DNA from: Russula earlei
Taxonomy: Eukaryota > Basidiomycota > Agaricomycetes > Russulales > Russulaceae
DNA: 64,000 bases
Assembly: GCA_025769875.1 (NCBI GenBank)
Contig: JAGFNK010000029.1
Span: 124,001-188,000, forward strand
Reading direction: 5' to 3'
In this document: piece after piece, positions 9,147 through 19,306 of the stretch
How the letters are laid out: every line of letters starts with the position of its first letter
How positions within the stretch are numbered: position 1 is the first letter of the stretch
Made by a program: the position numbers and the translations under genes
The notes under the pieces: model-generated
The model's database searches: none
Seen by the model: the letters and a program-made list of their open reading frames with translations, nothing else
What the model was told of the DNA's origin: nothing

Positions 9147-11910
9147 GTCTTCAAGGTTGATGTTGATCTGGGGTCTGAATCCCATAAGGAGTTTGTGTGG
9201 TGATCGCCTTGATGTTTCATGTTTCCAAGAATTATGGGCATATTTGGCTAGAGGAAGCATTTTCACCCAGGTGTGAGGATGAGTCATGGTCCAGGGTCTC
9301 AGGTATTGTTCCAACCAGGCATTCATTCTTTCTGTCTGTCCATCAGTTGAGGGTGGAATGTGGTGGACATGTTTTGTTTGATGCCTAGACTTTTACATAT
9401 AGCTCTAGAGAAGTTTGATACAAATCGAGGGTCTCTGTCAGAGATAATTCTTTGGGGATGCCAAACCAAGGCATGAGGTGTTTCAAGTACTTGTGTGCAA
9501 CACCTGTTCTGTCAATAGTCTTGTTGCATGGAATGAATTTCGTTGCTTTGGAACATCCCTGATTGATGATGGTGAGTACATTATCAAACCCTTCTGATTT
9601 GGGTAGATCCGTAATGAGGTCCATCGATACATATTGAAAGGGGCCTTGTTCAATGTGTGTGTTGAGTGGAAAGGTCATGGCTTTCTTTCTGGGTATATTG
9701 GTTTTGGATTCTTGACATTTGGCACATCCTCTGACATATTGTTCTATGAATTGTCATAGTCTAGGTCCTTCATAGTGTTGTTTGACTAGGTTCCAGGTGT
9801 TGGCTATTCTGGGGTGTCCTGCAAAGGGGGTGTCGTGGAATTGTCTGAGGATTTCTCAATGTTTGTCAGGTTTGTCTGGTAAGTAAATTTTTCGCATAAA
9901 AATTTCAGGTGGGAGTAGGGTAGTTTTTTGTTCTTCTATCCCCTTGTTAAGGTCCTTATGATGAGAAAGTGTATTGGCAATTGTGTGGGTGTGTCCTGGG
10001 ATGTGTTCCATAGTGATGTTGAAGTCTTGCATGTATTGCATCCATCTGGCTTGTCGTCCTGTTAGTTTTTGTGGTTCCTTAAAATAGGTGAGATTCTTAT
10101 GATCTGTCCTTATTCAAACTGGTTTATCAGCTCCTAAGTAGAATGGCTGTCTGCTTTTTAGTCCAAATATTACTGCTGCCAATTCTTTATTGTGCACATT
10201 GTAATTTCTTTCTGCGTCCAGTAGTGTTTGGGAGTAATATGCTATTGGGTGTAGACCATCTTCGTATTCTTGGGATATGACTGCTCCTATAGTGAATCTG
10301 GATGTGTCAGTATCTAGAACGAATTGTTTTGTCCAATGTGGTGTATGGAGTACTGGGTAGGATACACATGTTTCTTTTAGGGTTTGGAAGGCCTGTTCTT
10401 CTTTGACTGTCCATTCCCATTGTTTGTTCTTTTTTGTCAGGTCATTCAATGGTCTGGCTTTTAGAGATAAGTTTGGTATGAAATTTCAATAGAAATTACA
10501 AAACCCTAGGAAACTTCTAACTTCTTTTAATGTTGTTGGAGTTGACCAGTCATTGATTCCTTTGACTTTGACAGGGTCCATAGTTATTCTTCCTTCCCCA
10601 ATGATTACTCCAAGGTATTCAACCTTTTTCTTGTGGAATTGGCATTTTTCTGGTTTAAGGTAGAGGTTGTGTTGTTTTAATTTGGATAGAATATGGTTGA
10701 CTTGTCATGTATGTTCTATTTCATCATTTTTTGTTGCAATAATGATGTCATCCATGTAGATCTTGAGCCATCCTTGAGCCAATTCTTCTTGAAATATGTT
10801 GTCCATCATGGTTTAGAAGGTTGCTGGTGAGTTTGTTAGTCCAAAGAACATTACCGTTGGTTCAAATAATCCGTCACTTGTTTTGAAGGCTGCTTTCCAT
10901 TCATCTCCCTCTTTAATTTGGATATTGTTGTATCCCCATCTGATGTCAAATTTCATGAAGAGTTTCTTTCCTGCCAGGGCATGGATAAGTTCCAGGATTA
11001 GTGGTAGTGGGTAGACATTGGGTATGGTCCATTTGTTCAAATTTCTGGAGTCTTGTACTGGGTGGAATTTACTGTCTTTCTTTTTTATAAGAAAGAATCT
11101 GCTGGCATATGGTGAATTGGATCTTCTTATTTGTCTAAGCCTTAGGTTTTGTTCCAGGAATTTCCCTTGTTCCTCTTTTTCTTTTGGTGAGAGGGGGTAT
11201 ACTCTACAGTTAATGGTAGTGGGGGCGTCTGTTTTTAGATTGATAGTGTGATCCCATTTTCTTGGTCCAGGGAATTGTTCTGATTCTTGTTCCATAAAGA
11301 CTTGTCCATATTTGTGATATTCAAGAGGGACCATTTCTTGCCAAGTTTTTGGTTTGTCTTGCATTTGGGATTTGGCTAGTTGTTGAGCTATGGTTGTTTT
11401 CTGTATCTGCATTTGTAGCCATAGTTCATCACCCTCTTCCCAATTGGCTAAGATTTTTATCCATTCCAGTGTTTCTTGTCTTCCAGAAAGAATGATCCTT
11501 CCCATCAGCATTCCTTTAGACCAGTTTATTCTTGGGTTGGTTGACTCTAGAAATGGATATCCTTAAATCATATCGTCTTGTCTGATGTCTGCGACTAGGA
11601 ATTGGTGTACATGTTTTTGTCTGAGTAGTTTTAGTTCTAAATCTACTGCTTGGGTATTCTTTCCCAGTCGATTGAGTGTTCCATCGACATTCCTGACATT
11701 TCTGGACAAGGATAATTTTCTGATTTGTAGATGTAGTTTCTTTGTTAATTGGGGAGATATGAAGCATTCTGTGGCTCCACTGTCTATCAGAGCTTTGTTT
11801 TCAGCTTTGTTTGACCCAGTGTAAATAGTAGTCATCACTGATATTGACTTTCTCTGAGACTTGTACATTGGATCAATATTTGCAGCTTGAGCGATCGCTG
11901 TCATGCTCAA
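9147..11910 (-). pseudogene. Element D protease, RT, RNase H and integrase, decayed
   Basis: Read on the minus strand: protease (ALIDSGATECFISP near 11770), RT (RFFLIKKKDSKFHPVQDSRN near 11070; FDIRWGYNNIQIKEGDEW; VMFFGLTNSPATF near 10815), RNase H (DTDTSRFTIGAVISQ near 10290; TDHKNLTYF near 10090), an NTLSHHKDL linker, integrase zinc domain and core (MDLITDLPKSEGFDNVLTII near 9610; WFGIPKELSL). Most interruptions are TGA at Arg positions; one is TAA replacing Gln in ATFQ near 10815. The order and motifs are those of a Ty3/gypsy chromovirus. No segment is intact. Confidence 0.88.
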
Positions 11911-13250
11911 GCATCCAAAAAATCCTTCTCCTTGTCTTCCTCGTCTCCCATTAGGGCTTTGATAAAGGTTTCTCTGTCTTGTACAGAGAGCGCCTTTGCT
12001 GTCTTTGCCAGTTTGGTGATGGCATCTTCTTCAATAACCTCCACAACAGGAGATTCGGATGTGGTGGTAGTAACCTCAGTTGCGTGTGCGCAAGTCACTT
12101 TGCATTTGGGTTTCATTGGGCAGTTGCGAGCCAGGTGTCCTTGGAGGGAACAGTGGAAACACCTTCCTTCTTCTCGGTGTTTTTGTTTCTTGGCTTCAGT
12201 GACTGCCTTGCATGCAGCACCAGCACTAGTATCCATTGCATTTGGATCACATGGTGGAAGTCGTGGGTGTGTGGGCGTCGCATTGTTGGGATTGTTCCTG
12301 TGGTTGCTCCAATTCAAATTCACCAGGCGGCCCCAGGGTCGGTTGTTTTGAATTTGGGTTTGATTTCGGCTGCATGTGCTGGAGTGATCAGACAAAATTG
12401 TGTGTTTGCACATCCAGACTCTGTGATGCATTTGCACTGCCATGACCCAGTCTTGAAATGAAGTTGGGTCCTCGAGGTTGAGGCATCACTTGACCAGGCT
12501 TCACAGGAGTCCCCAGGCAAAGAGCCTCATGACTGTAGGCTTGTCGACATCAAGCCCTGCACACCTGGCCAGCAATTGGAACTCGGACACATAGTTGTCA
12601 AGAAGGCCATCTTTCATCTTCAGTTCTTCAAGTTGGTCTTGAGCTTTTGTGCATTCCACATAGTCGGTGAAAGCATGGCAGAACTGTTGCCACATTGCTT
12701 CCCACATGGTGAGTCCAAGTGGAATGTTTGTCGGGTTGTCTTGTACATCCTTGAGCCACTGGTCCATGGCCTTGAGCCATCCTTCGACTTTGGGTCCTTT
12801 CATAAGTGAGAGAAAGTATGCACACGCTTTGATAGGGTCTCTTGCAATCTTACTATCATGGTTCATAAACATGAACCTGTTGAACTCAACCAAGAATGCA
12901 TGCATTTGCACACAATCACTGTTGAAAAAGTCGGGAGGAATGCCCTTGAGTTTTCTGTTGTCGGGGCCATGTACATTGTGATCGCAGTCGGTGCACATAT
13001 CGTAGTCGTCAGGATCAGGACTCGGAGGTCATATTCCATGTCCTCCAAATCCAGCAAACAATGTGCAAGTGGGTGCTCATGCCATTCTAGTCAATGTGGG
13101 TTGTGGTTGGATTGGTTTGGGGTTGGCGGTGGCAACAAAAATGTTCATTGTCATTGTGGGTTTGAGTTTCATTGGGGTGTCGGTGAGTGGAGCGGGTCCA
13201 GGTGTTGGAGCACAGCTTGGGGCTTTCAAACTTGGGAGAGGTTCTCCTGA
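11907..13250 (-). pseudogene. Element D Gag, decayed
   Basis: The minus-strand reading has a Pro-rich N-terminus (near 13130-13020, with TGA interruptions), then a gypsy capsid-like segment (LKGIPPDFFNSD, FLVEFNRFMFMNHD, AYFLSLMKGPKVEGWLKAMD) from about 12960 to 12500, a linker, and a CCHC zinc knuckle (CFHCSLQGHLARNCP) near 12155-12110. It lies directly upstream of the protease. It is broken by several stops and at least one frameshift near 12500. Confidence 0.8.
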
Positions 13251-13289
13251 GTTAGTTAGTTGTGTAATGTTGATTCCTCTAAGAGGACT

Positions 13290-13634
13290 CTATGTGAGCC
13301 TGAAGGCCAAGTGAGCAACATGTGTCGCTTCCCAGGTGTCTCTGCTTCTTGCAATCTCAAACCAGAGGCCGTAAAGATGGCCTAGGGCTACCTTGGTACC
13401 CTTCCAGTTGACATAGTAGCCTGTCCAGGGTACACCGTCTGTGCATACTGTGAAGAATTCAACACTGTCGTCAAACACAGTCATGCTGGGGACATTCTTC
13501 TCTTGATCCAGAAGCAGTTCAAAGGGGCACTTAAGGGCAGCCAGCCCTTCAACAGTTGGTGTGCTGAGCCCTTTGGTCTTCCAGTCTTGGGTTGTAGTCA
13601 TGTTGAAGCAAAAATCGATGTATTCAGTGAGCAT
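13290..13634 (-). CDS. Element D leader ORF upstream of gag
   Basis: A short uninterrupted reading (about 103-115 codons; ATG at 13634 or 13601) lies between the 5' LTR and gag of element D. It reads MTTTQDWKTKGLSTP..., VPSMTVFDDSVEFFTVCTDG..., DTWEATHVAHLAF. It is rich in aromatic residues and has no signal peptide or membrane segment. I recognise no family; it is unlike the pre-gag ORFs of elements A/B and C. That it stayed open while gag and pol decayed may be chance. Confidence 0.45.
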   Translation of the reverse strand: MLTEYIDFCFNMTTTQDWKTKGLSTPTVEGLAALKCPFELLLDQEKNVPSMTVFDDSVEFFTVCTDGVPWTGYYVNWKGTKVALGHLYGLWFEIARSRDTWEATHVAHLAFRLT

Positions 13635-13660
13635 GTGGTTTGGGGTCAAGGGTTCAGAGG

Positions 13661-13672
13661 TAAGCTTGTTCT
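13661..13672 (-). promoter_or_regulatory. Putative self-priming primer-binding site of element D
   Basis: On the minus strand AGAACAAGCTTA starts 2 nt after the LTR end. It is the exact 12-nt complement of TAAGCTTGTTCT (13949-13938), which begins about 33 nt after the TATATAA of the same LTR, where the RNA should start. Confidence 0.65.
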
Positions 13673-13674
13673 AA

Positions 13675-14171
13675 TGTCACCGACTGGGGGCGGTGTCACT
13701 GACAAATCCATTCATGCACAAGATGTGCGCACAGAGTTGAGTGAGAATGACAAGTTCTCGCCAAATTCAGGGAATTTGGTGACAACAATGCCAAAGCAAT
13801 TGTGTACCGCGGAGTGGAAAGACAATTGAGAAGCCTTCACATTTGAAGACTTAAAGAGTTGAGAGAGATTTCGAGATGTTTGCTTGATTCTCTGCAAGCC
13901 TACAGTCCTGAAGCAAATTCCAGTGATATTTCACAAGAGAACAAGCTTAGGGCTTGTTCTCATCAACTGACAGGCTTATATACAGTCAGAGACACTATAT
14001 CAAATGGTGTCCTTAAGGGAACAGTGAGGCGATCGAGGTAAGAACATGCTGGAACCTGATGGTAAACACGAGTCACAAAAACAAGTCATCAAAACATGAG
14101 TCAAATGTGAGTCAAGTCCAGGTAGGCTAGCCCAGTTGCCAGTCCAATCCAAAGTCTCAGTACCTGTGACA
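13675..14171 (-). repeat. LTR D, 5' LTR of element D
   Basis: The 497-bp segment is bounded by TGTCAC/GTGACA ends and read on the minus strand; a second copy is at 57961-58459. The TATA box (TATATAA, minus strand) lies near 13983-13977. A perfect inverted repeat GAACAAGC / GCTTGTTC with a 5-nt loop spans the predicted RNA start. The outer end sits inside a family B ORF A, so element D inserted into an older family B element. Confidence 0.82.
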
Positions 14172-14443
14172 GACACGATAAACTTGGAACTGGTGAGGGT
14201 GATAGGTGTATTTTGTACAATCAGGAGGATCAAAGAAGCTGCGTGCAATGGGGGGAAGGTTTTCTTGGTTGGTGGGGGGGTCGTCCTCTATGTAAGTCCT
14301 CAGAAGGGGAAGAGTTGCAATGGGGGGAAGTCCAGGTGGCAGAGACAGTCTCGGAATAAGAGGAAGAGACTGGGGAAGGGAAAGAAGTTGGATGTCGGGG
14401 GTGTGAGGCTCTGGAGACCCAGCAGTTGGAATGTTGTTAGACA
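14172..14443 (-). pseudogene. ORF A N-terminal fragment (accessory gypsy ORF, copy ii)
   Basis: The minus-strand reading begins TG TCT AAC directly after an AG acceptor at 14444 and encodes the Pro/Leu-rich N-terminus of ORF A (SNNIPTAGSPEPHTPD, LPQSLPLIP, PPDCTKYTYHPHQFQVY). It aligns with the copy at 59641. It ends where LTR D was inserted. As in the other copies, no ATG starts the frame in genomic DNA. Confidence 0.65.
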
Positions 14444-14503
14444 CTTGATGAGTTGACTGGTCAGCACAGTTTGAGGAGAGACTGTCCAGATGTCAAGAGT
14501 CAC
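14444..14503 (-). other. Candidate intron spanning LTR B end and primer-binding site (copy ii)
   Basis: On the minus strand a 60-nt segment runs from GTGACT (inside the last 13 nt of the LTR) to ATCAAG, with the branch-like GCTGAC about 20 nt before the end. It contains TGGACAGTCT. Removal joins A to TGTCTAAC, giving ATG TCT AAC. The donor is weaker here (GTGACT) than in the other two copies. Confidence 0.5.
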
Positions 14504-14985
14504 TATTGAACAATCCAGTTCAAGAGTAAGATAGGAGCTCGGAGACAAGTTGACTGAGTTTGAGGACAGAGTTGGCAAAGAGCACGGTCCAAATGAGTAG
14601 CAAGTACCAGAGGGGGACTGGTACTGGCTGTGAGAGATGGTCATGGAAGGAGAGGGCCAGATTGTACTAGATAGGGCAGTCACAAAGGAGTACCCTTGGT
14701 AATGGAGTGCCACAAATCAAATGGACAGTCTGAAGACTGTCTGCTACTTTATTGAGCACTTATATACTACAAGGGAACTGCTAAATAGGGAACAAGTCAT
14801 AACCTTGTTATCAAGCACAATTGATGGATGAGTAAGAAGTCAGGGTGTGCTTAGTGAGCATGCTCAGTCATGCTCAGTAAGCTGCTGAGTAAGGAGGTCC
14901 ATCATGATGAGTAAGGGCCTTTATTGTCCACATGTTCACTGTTTAGTGCACATGCAAAATGTTAAGGCTCCAAAGTGCCTTAAAT
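14491..14985 (-). repeat. LTR B copy, truncated
   Basis: Read on the minus strand this matches the 3' two-thirds of the LTR at 58784-59594: GTAGTATATAAG, GACAGTC/GACTGTC inverted repeat, AGACTGTCCA, ending GACTCTTGACA at 14491. Similarity fades above about 14960. Sequence from 14985 to 15070 was not assigned. Confidence 0.7.
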
Positions 14986-15070
14986 AAGATCAATGGTTGC
15001 GTCTATAAACGCGTCCTACCAATGCAGATATGCTTGAGTCAAGCAAGCAATACTTGTGGAGGGGAAGGAG

Positions 15071-15550
15071 TGTTAGATCCTTCTAGAGTATGACAACAAG
15101 ATGAGAGGGGCTCTGCAGACGGGGTAGGAGTCAACTGTTTGGGATTGGCAAACTAAGTTGAGCTTAAGGCTCAACTGTTTCTACTGGGGGCTTTATATAG
15201 CCCTACAGGGATAAGGTTCATGCTACTGTAGTACTGGTCGGTGCTATAGAAGCAAAACGCGGCTCATAGAAGCGAGGTTGCTTCTATGTAAACGATCTCG
15301 GTGCTGGAAGCATTAAGTGCTTCTTCCCCAATCAAGGAATCGACGTACGTGGCGGTACAGGAACATCTGGGACAGAAGCAATGCTACTCATTGCTTCTTC
15401 AGTACATCTTCTGAAAGATACGATCAACGCGCTCCGAATGTGATATCAAGGAACATAAACGATCAAGATCTGACGCACGCATAATGCAAACGGTGCAGTC
15501 CATAGTTCAGGTGTTCCGGTATCTTCCGGACCCCAAACCACTCGGTAACA
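15071..15550 (-). repeat. LTR E, 3' LTR of element E
   Basis: On the minus strand the LTR would start TGTTACCGAG at 15550, directly after a purine-rich tract (GAAGGAGGGGTAA, 15563-15551), and end CTAACA at 15071. TATATAA lies near 15200. An inverted repeat AGTTGAGC / GCTCAACT with a 5-nt loop lies at the predicted RNA start. The lower boundary rests on the TGTTA/TAACA terminal symmetry. Confidence 0.65.
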
Positions 15551-15563
15551 TTACCCCTCCTTC

Positions 15564-15657
15564 AGATTGGTGGTCCCACACACCAACGATTCTAGAATCG
15601 AGTGGTGGGGTCAACGCCATCATCATCAAGGGGAGGAGGTGATGTGGTGAAGGTGTA
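15564..15657. other. Element E 3' untranslated segment
   Basis: This lies between the stop of the last ORF and the polypurine tract on the minus strand. It shows GTGTGGGACCACC and a CATCACCTCCTCCCC stretch; no coding signal is seen. Confidence 0.4.
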
Positions 15658-17556
15658 TCAGCCTTCTTCTGCTGCCTCATAGGCAGCCAACGCGGAGGCC
15701 ACTATTGCCTCTGACTCCTCAGCAGTGGCTGAAGGAGACGTGATCTGTGGGAGTCTGTCAGAGTCCCTAGGTAACCTCCGGATTGGAGGTGTGTCGGAGC
15801 GAAGAGGAGTTGTAGTGAAAGGTTCTTGGAAGGTCCTGGACCCTTCTCCTTTCACTACCTGCAAAATGCGCGGGTTAGCAGTGTCCTCCCTCTCCTGGTC
15901 GGACTTCCTCTTCCTGCTCGAGTGTGCCTGTTCCCATCCTCGGTGGAAAGGGCATGATCTGATTGGTGTATAGGAACGATGATAGGGAGGTACTAGGCAA
16001 TGTGAGGCAGCGTCTGCTGCCAGTTGGTTGTGGCAATATTGGTGGGGTAGGGGACAGTACTTGTTAAAATGTCCTACCTCGCCACAATACTTGCATCGGT
16101 TCCTTTTTCTCCTCCCTTCTATCATGTTCAGTTGCTGAGGCTCCGGAATGAAGTCAGCCATTGGAGTAGACGCTTCCCCACTGCTGCTATAGGAATGGTA
16201 ATAGATAGAGCTCTGGGGGGAAGGGTTTGGTGACGCTTCCGATCCTGCTCCTCCTCGAAGGCGCATACCGGACATGGTTTGGAGGATGCCTATCTCCTCT
16301 TCCGAATACCCTTGCACCGTCGTAGGTGTGGGGCTGGCTGGTACTGGTTCTGGGTCGGGGGTAGCATACCCCTGAGCGATATCTTCCAAAGGCAGCTGAG
16401 GGATGAAGACGGGTAGAGGGGGAGTGGGCTGCCCAGCCCGATAGTTGGTGAGGAGTTCTTCAGCCCAGACACCTGGAGGGGTTTCTCCCTGGCTACAGCC
16501 TGCTTCAATGAACTCCCAACATCGTGAGCGTACTTTGGCTGCCGCCATTCTCTCCTTGGCTTCAGCCCTGTCCCTCTCTACTCCTCGCTTCTCAGCTAGG
16601 TACTTGCTGAGCTTGTAGCGCAGCTGCTTTTCCTCTTCTTCAAGCACCTTATAGTTAGCTTCCAGCGTCTCTTGTAAGGTGTAGAGATGGTCCAAGCGGT
16701 AGAGTTCTGCCTGCAGCCCATAGTCGCCTAGCAGGTAGAGGGTCTGTCTCCAGCGCCCTTCGAACTGCCTCTCTGTATCGAAGCAGTCTAAGTCATGTTC
16801 GTCTTGGCCATAGTTATAGAGGTTATAGCAAGGGGTGGCCTGGAGGATCTCGCCATAGTCTGCATGGCCTTCTCCATTCTTCCCCCTCACTCTCGGCTCT
16901 CCAAAGGCAACGTCATAGGCCACATACCTGGCCAGCTTGTTGCCCCAAGTCATGCCATCAGGGATGTCAATCCCTGTGTGGTGTCTGTCAGCGTCCCATT
17001 GTACCCAAGGCTCTCCAGGGTGGGCATACTGAGCAAGAGTGCTGGTGGGGGACGTCACATCCCAGTCCCCAGGCTGAACGTCGACTTGGTCAGCAGGGGG
17101 TCCAAATTCGAGAGGACGCATATCTGCTTCTCCTTCTCCAGTGTTATGTTCATCCATTCCTTGGAAGAAGGCAAGAAGGGAAGCATCGGGAGTGGTGATT
17201 TCAAGTGGCCCCTCTACACCAGAGAGGTCGGATTGGGGAACGATTTCATTAGTGGGAGTTTGGGACATTTGTGAGCGACGATATGGGGATGAGGAAGTAG
17301 AGGGCATCTTTCGCTGGACTTTTATAACCTGTATGGCTGTGGGGTTCTTTCTGTGATATTCCTCTATTAGTCTAGACGCTTTGATGTTCTCTACTGGCTC
17401 CCAAGAGTCATGGGCTTCAGAGTACCCTTCCCACCGGACTTGATACTCCAGCTGTTTCCTCCTTCCAGTTCGTCTTGAACCTAAAATCGTTGCTACTTCA
17501 TATTCCTCTTCTCCTTCCACCAATTCTGCTTCTGGATTGGTGTAGTTAGGCCCCAT
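15658..17556 (-). CDS. Element E chromodomain with long C-terminal extension and zinc knuckle
   Basis: A 632-codon open frame. The first 65 or so residues are the end of Pol: the GPNYTNPEAELVEGEEEYEVATI lead-in and a chromodomain (LEYQVRWEGYSEAHDSWEP). Normally Pol stops soon after. Here about 560 more residues follow: a disordered Ser/Pro/Thr part, a Trp/Tyr-rich segment (GDYGLQAELYRLDHLYTLQ), a charged helical stretch around residues 290-340 likely to form a coiled coil, a Pro-rich part, and near residue 490 a CCHC knuckle (CKYCGEVGHFNKYC) followed by more Cys/His. It overlaps the integrase frame by 11 nt; a fourth G in a GGGG run explains the shift. The role of the extension is unknown; nucleic-acid binding is an inference from the knuckle. 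Confidence 0.75.
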   Translation of the reverse strand: MGPNYTNPEAELVEGEEEYEVATILGSRRTGRRKQLEYQVRWEGYSEAHDSWEPVENIKASRLIEEYHRKNPTAIQVIKVQRKMPSTSSSPYRRSQMSQTPTNEIVPQSDLSGVEGPLEITTPDASLLAFFQGMDEHNTGEGEADMRPLEFGPPADQVDVQPGDWDVTSPTSTLAQYAHPGEPWVQWDADRHHTGIDIPDGMTWGNKLARYVAYDVAFGEPRVRGKNGEGHADYGEILQATPCYNLYNYGQDEHDLDCFDTERQFEGRWRQTLYLLGDYGLQAELYRLDHLYTLQETLEANYKVLEEEEKQLRYKLSKYLAEKRGVERDRAEAKERMAAAKVRSRCWEFIEAGCSQGETPPGVWAEELLTNYRAGQPTPPLPVFIPQLPLEDIAQGYATPDPEPVPASPTPTTVQGYSEEEIGILQTMSGMRLRGGAGSEASPNPSPQSSIYYHSYSSSGEASTPMADFIPEPQQLNMIEGRRKRNRCKYCGEVGHFNKYCPLPHQYCHNQLAADAASHCLVPPYHRSYTPIRSCPFHRGWEQAHSSRKRKSDQEREDTANPRILQVVKGEGSRTFQEPFTTTPLRSDTPPIRRLPRDSDRLPQITSPSATAEESEAIVASALAAYEAAEEG

Positions 17557-18491
17557 GCTCCTCGGTTTCCTTGTAAGGTGTCAATAAGGAGGCATGAAAC
17601 GCGTTATGGATCCTCCAGCAGCTAGGGAGATCCAATCTGTATGTCACCGGACTAATCACCTCCGTGATTTCAAAGGGCCCATATCGTTTTGGGCGTAGTT
17701 TCACTGTAGGATGTGTCGTTTTTAGGTTGGTGCTGTCGAGCCATACCCTTTCTCCTTTCTGATAAGGTTGGAAACTACTTCTTCGCTTCCACATTAGGGA
17801 AGTGATCTTCATCGCTTCTTGTGCCTGTGATCTCGCTTCCTGGATCCTGACTTTCCAATTGTCTATTCTTGGTATCTTGCTTTCCCGATTTGGCTGGTGT
17901 GCTTTGGGCGTAAAACCCATCCATAAGAAGAAAGGGGATTGTCTGGTTGTCTCTGAAACGTTAGAATTCATCGTGTATTGCACCAGAGGTAGCCACTCCA
18001 CCCAATCATCTTGTTGGTGGTTGCAAAAGATTCTTAGTGATGTTTCCATCGTCTGATTCGTTCTTTCTGATTGTCCATCTGTCTGAGGATGGTAGGCAGT
18101 GCTGATATTCTGTTTGATATGCAGCTGGTCGCAAAGTTCCCTAATGAACTTGGAACTTATTAGTTTATCTCGATCGGATATGATCTTGCTTGGTACTCCC
18201 ACAAATGGGAATATTCTGTCCTTGTAGAGCTGTGCTAGCTCTTCTGCGTCCATTTCTTCTTTGCAAGGAAGCAAGATGATGCCTTTAGTACAATTGTGGT
18301 CAGTGACAGTCAATATACTGTCATATCCCTTCGACTTTGGCAATTTGACCACAAAGTCCATGCTGACAGTCGAGAAGGGAGTAGCCCCTTCTTCTGGTGG
18401 AATGGGATACAAGGGAGGTCGATTTGGATGAGTGTTTGACTTGTTACTTTGGCAAATTGCGCATCCTTCCACATATCGATCGACAAAGCGT
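17546..18491 (-). pseudogene. Element E integrase (5'-truncated)
   Basis: Minus-strand frame of about 315 codons: the zinc-domain end (CAICQSNKSNTH), catalytic core with the first Asp in MDFVVKLPKSKGYDS, the second in KIISDRDKLISSKF, and the Glu after STAYHPQTDGQSERTNQ, then GERVWLDSTNLK, KRYGPFEITEVI and IHNAFHASLL. It is uninterrupted except for the 1-nt shift into the chromodomain frame at 17556. The RT half is missing: element A's LTR starts at 18492 and the rest does not reappear beyond 28178. Confidence 0.88.
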
Positions 18492-18757
18492 CTGTTACGA
18501 ACCAAGGCCAAGTCCTGGCCAAGGATTGTCCTATTTTACTCAAGAAAGACCTCCCTCACTTTGCATTGCCGACTCCCTTCCATTTTCTGGGCTATCCCTC
18601 CTGTGGTACAAGATATTGCTATTGCAAAAGCACTCTAACACGACCAGGCACCGGTTTCCTAATCGGGTAATCATCGCGTGGCAGCCGCATGGCCACCCAA
18701 GCCACCATGGACCCGAAACAGCGGCACAAACTCTTAGAAACTGTTGCATAAATCATC

Positions 18758-18858
18758 TGACGTCATCAAGGCTCCAATGACATCATGGCTGACTGAGCGA
18801 CTCCACAGTGACCTCATAGGCTCACTAAGCGCCCCACAGTGACATCATAATGATGTCA
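18758..18858 (+). promoter_or_regulatory. Array of five CRE/ATF-like octamers in U3 of LTR A
   Basis: TGACGTCA (18758), TGACATCA (18778), TGACCTCA (18809), TGACATCA (18840) and TGATGTCA (18851) lie within 101 bp, about 140-240 bp upstream of the TATA box. TGACGTCA is the palindromic site bound by CREB/ATF-type bZIP factors; the others differ by one base, or two for the last. The array recurs in other family A LTRs. Confidence 0.5.
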
Positions 18859-18994
18859 TCGCTCCACAATGATCAGTAATGCGCTCAGTAAGCCTGAAAC
18901 TTGGCATAAGCAAGTTTATGCCTCTGTAGTCCTATTGGATGGTACCAAAGAGTCTAGAATAGTCCCAGTGCTTTGTAATCGACCCTGTACACTG

Positions 18995-19036
18995 TATATA
19001 AGCCCCAATGAAGCATGGCAGTCGTCAGACTGTCCA
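18995..19036 (+). promoter_or_regulatory. Core promoter and RNA 5' end of element A
   Basis: TATATAA at 18995-19001 is followed 32 nt later by AGACTGTCCA. The complement of that decamer is the primer-binding site at 19324-19333. An imperfect inverted repeat (CAGTC/GACTG) spans the predicted start. Confidence 0.6.
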
Positions 19037-19306
19037 TTTGTGATACTCTCCACTTCCTGGGTACTCCCCTGCGACTGCTCAGTCTAAAGCCTTCCCTCGT
19101 CTTCAAGGTACTCTTCAACGACCGCCTTGTTTAAAGTCCCTCGCTGCACTGGCCTCTACTCTTCGCCTTTGCCTCCTGCAACACGTACCAGTCCCCATCT
19201 GGTATCTTCTAGTCGTTTGGCTCGTCCTCCTGTTCAACGCCGCTTACGCCGCGTACCATCTGTTCCGACCCCTGCCCACCTGCTCCTGAGTCCTTAGTGA
19301 TCAGCA

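Noticed and set aside
15725..17356. Open frames on the plus strand opposite the element E 3' ORF
   Set aside because: They mirror the minus-strand coding frame, which has the chromodomain and CCHC motifs.
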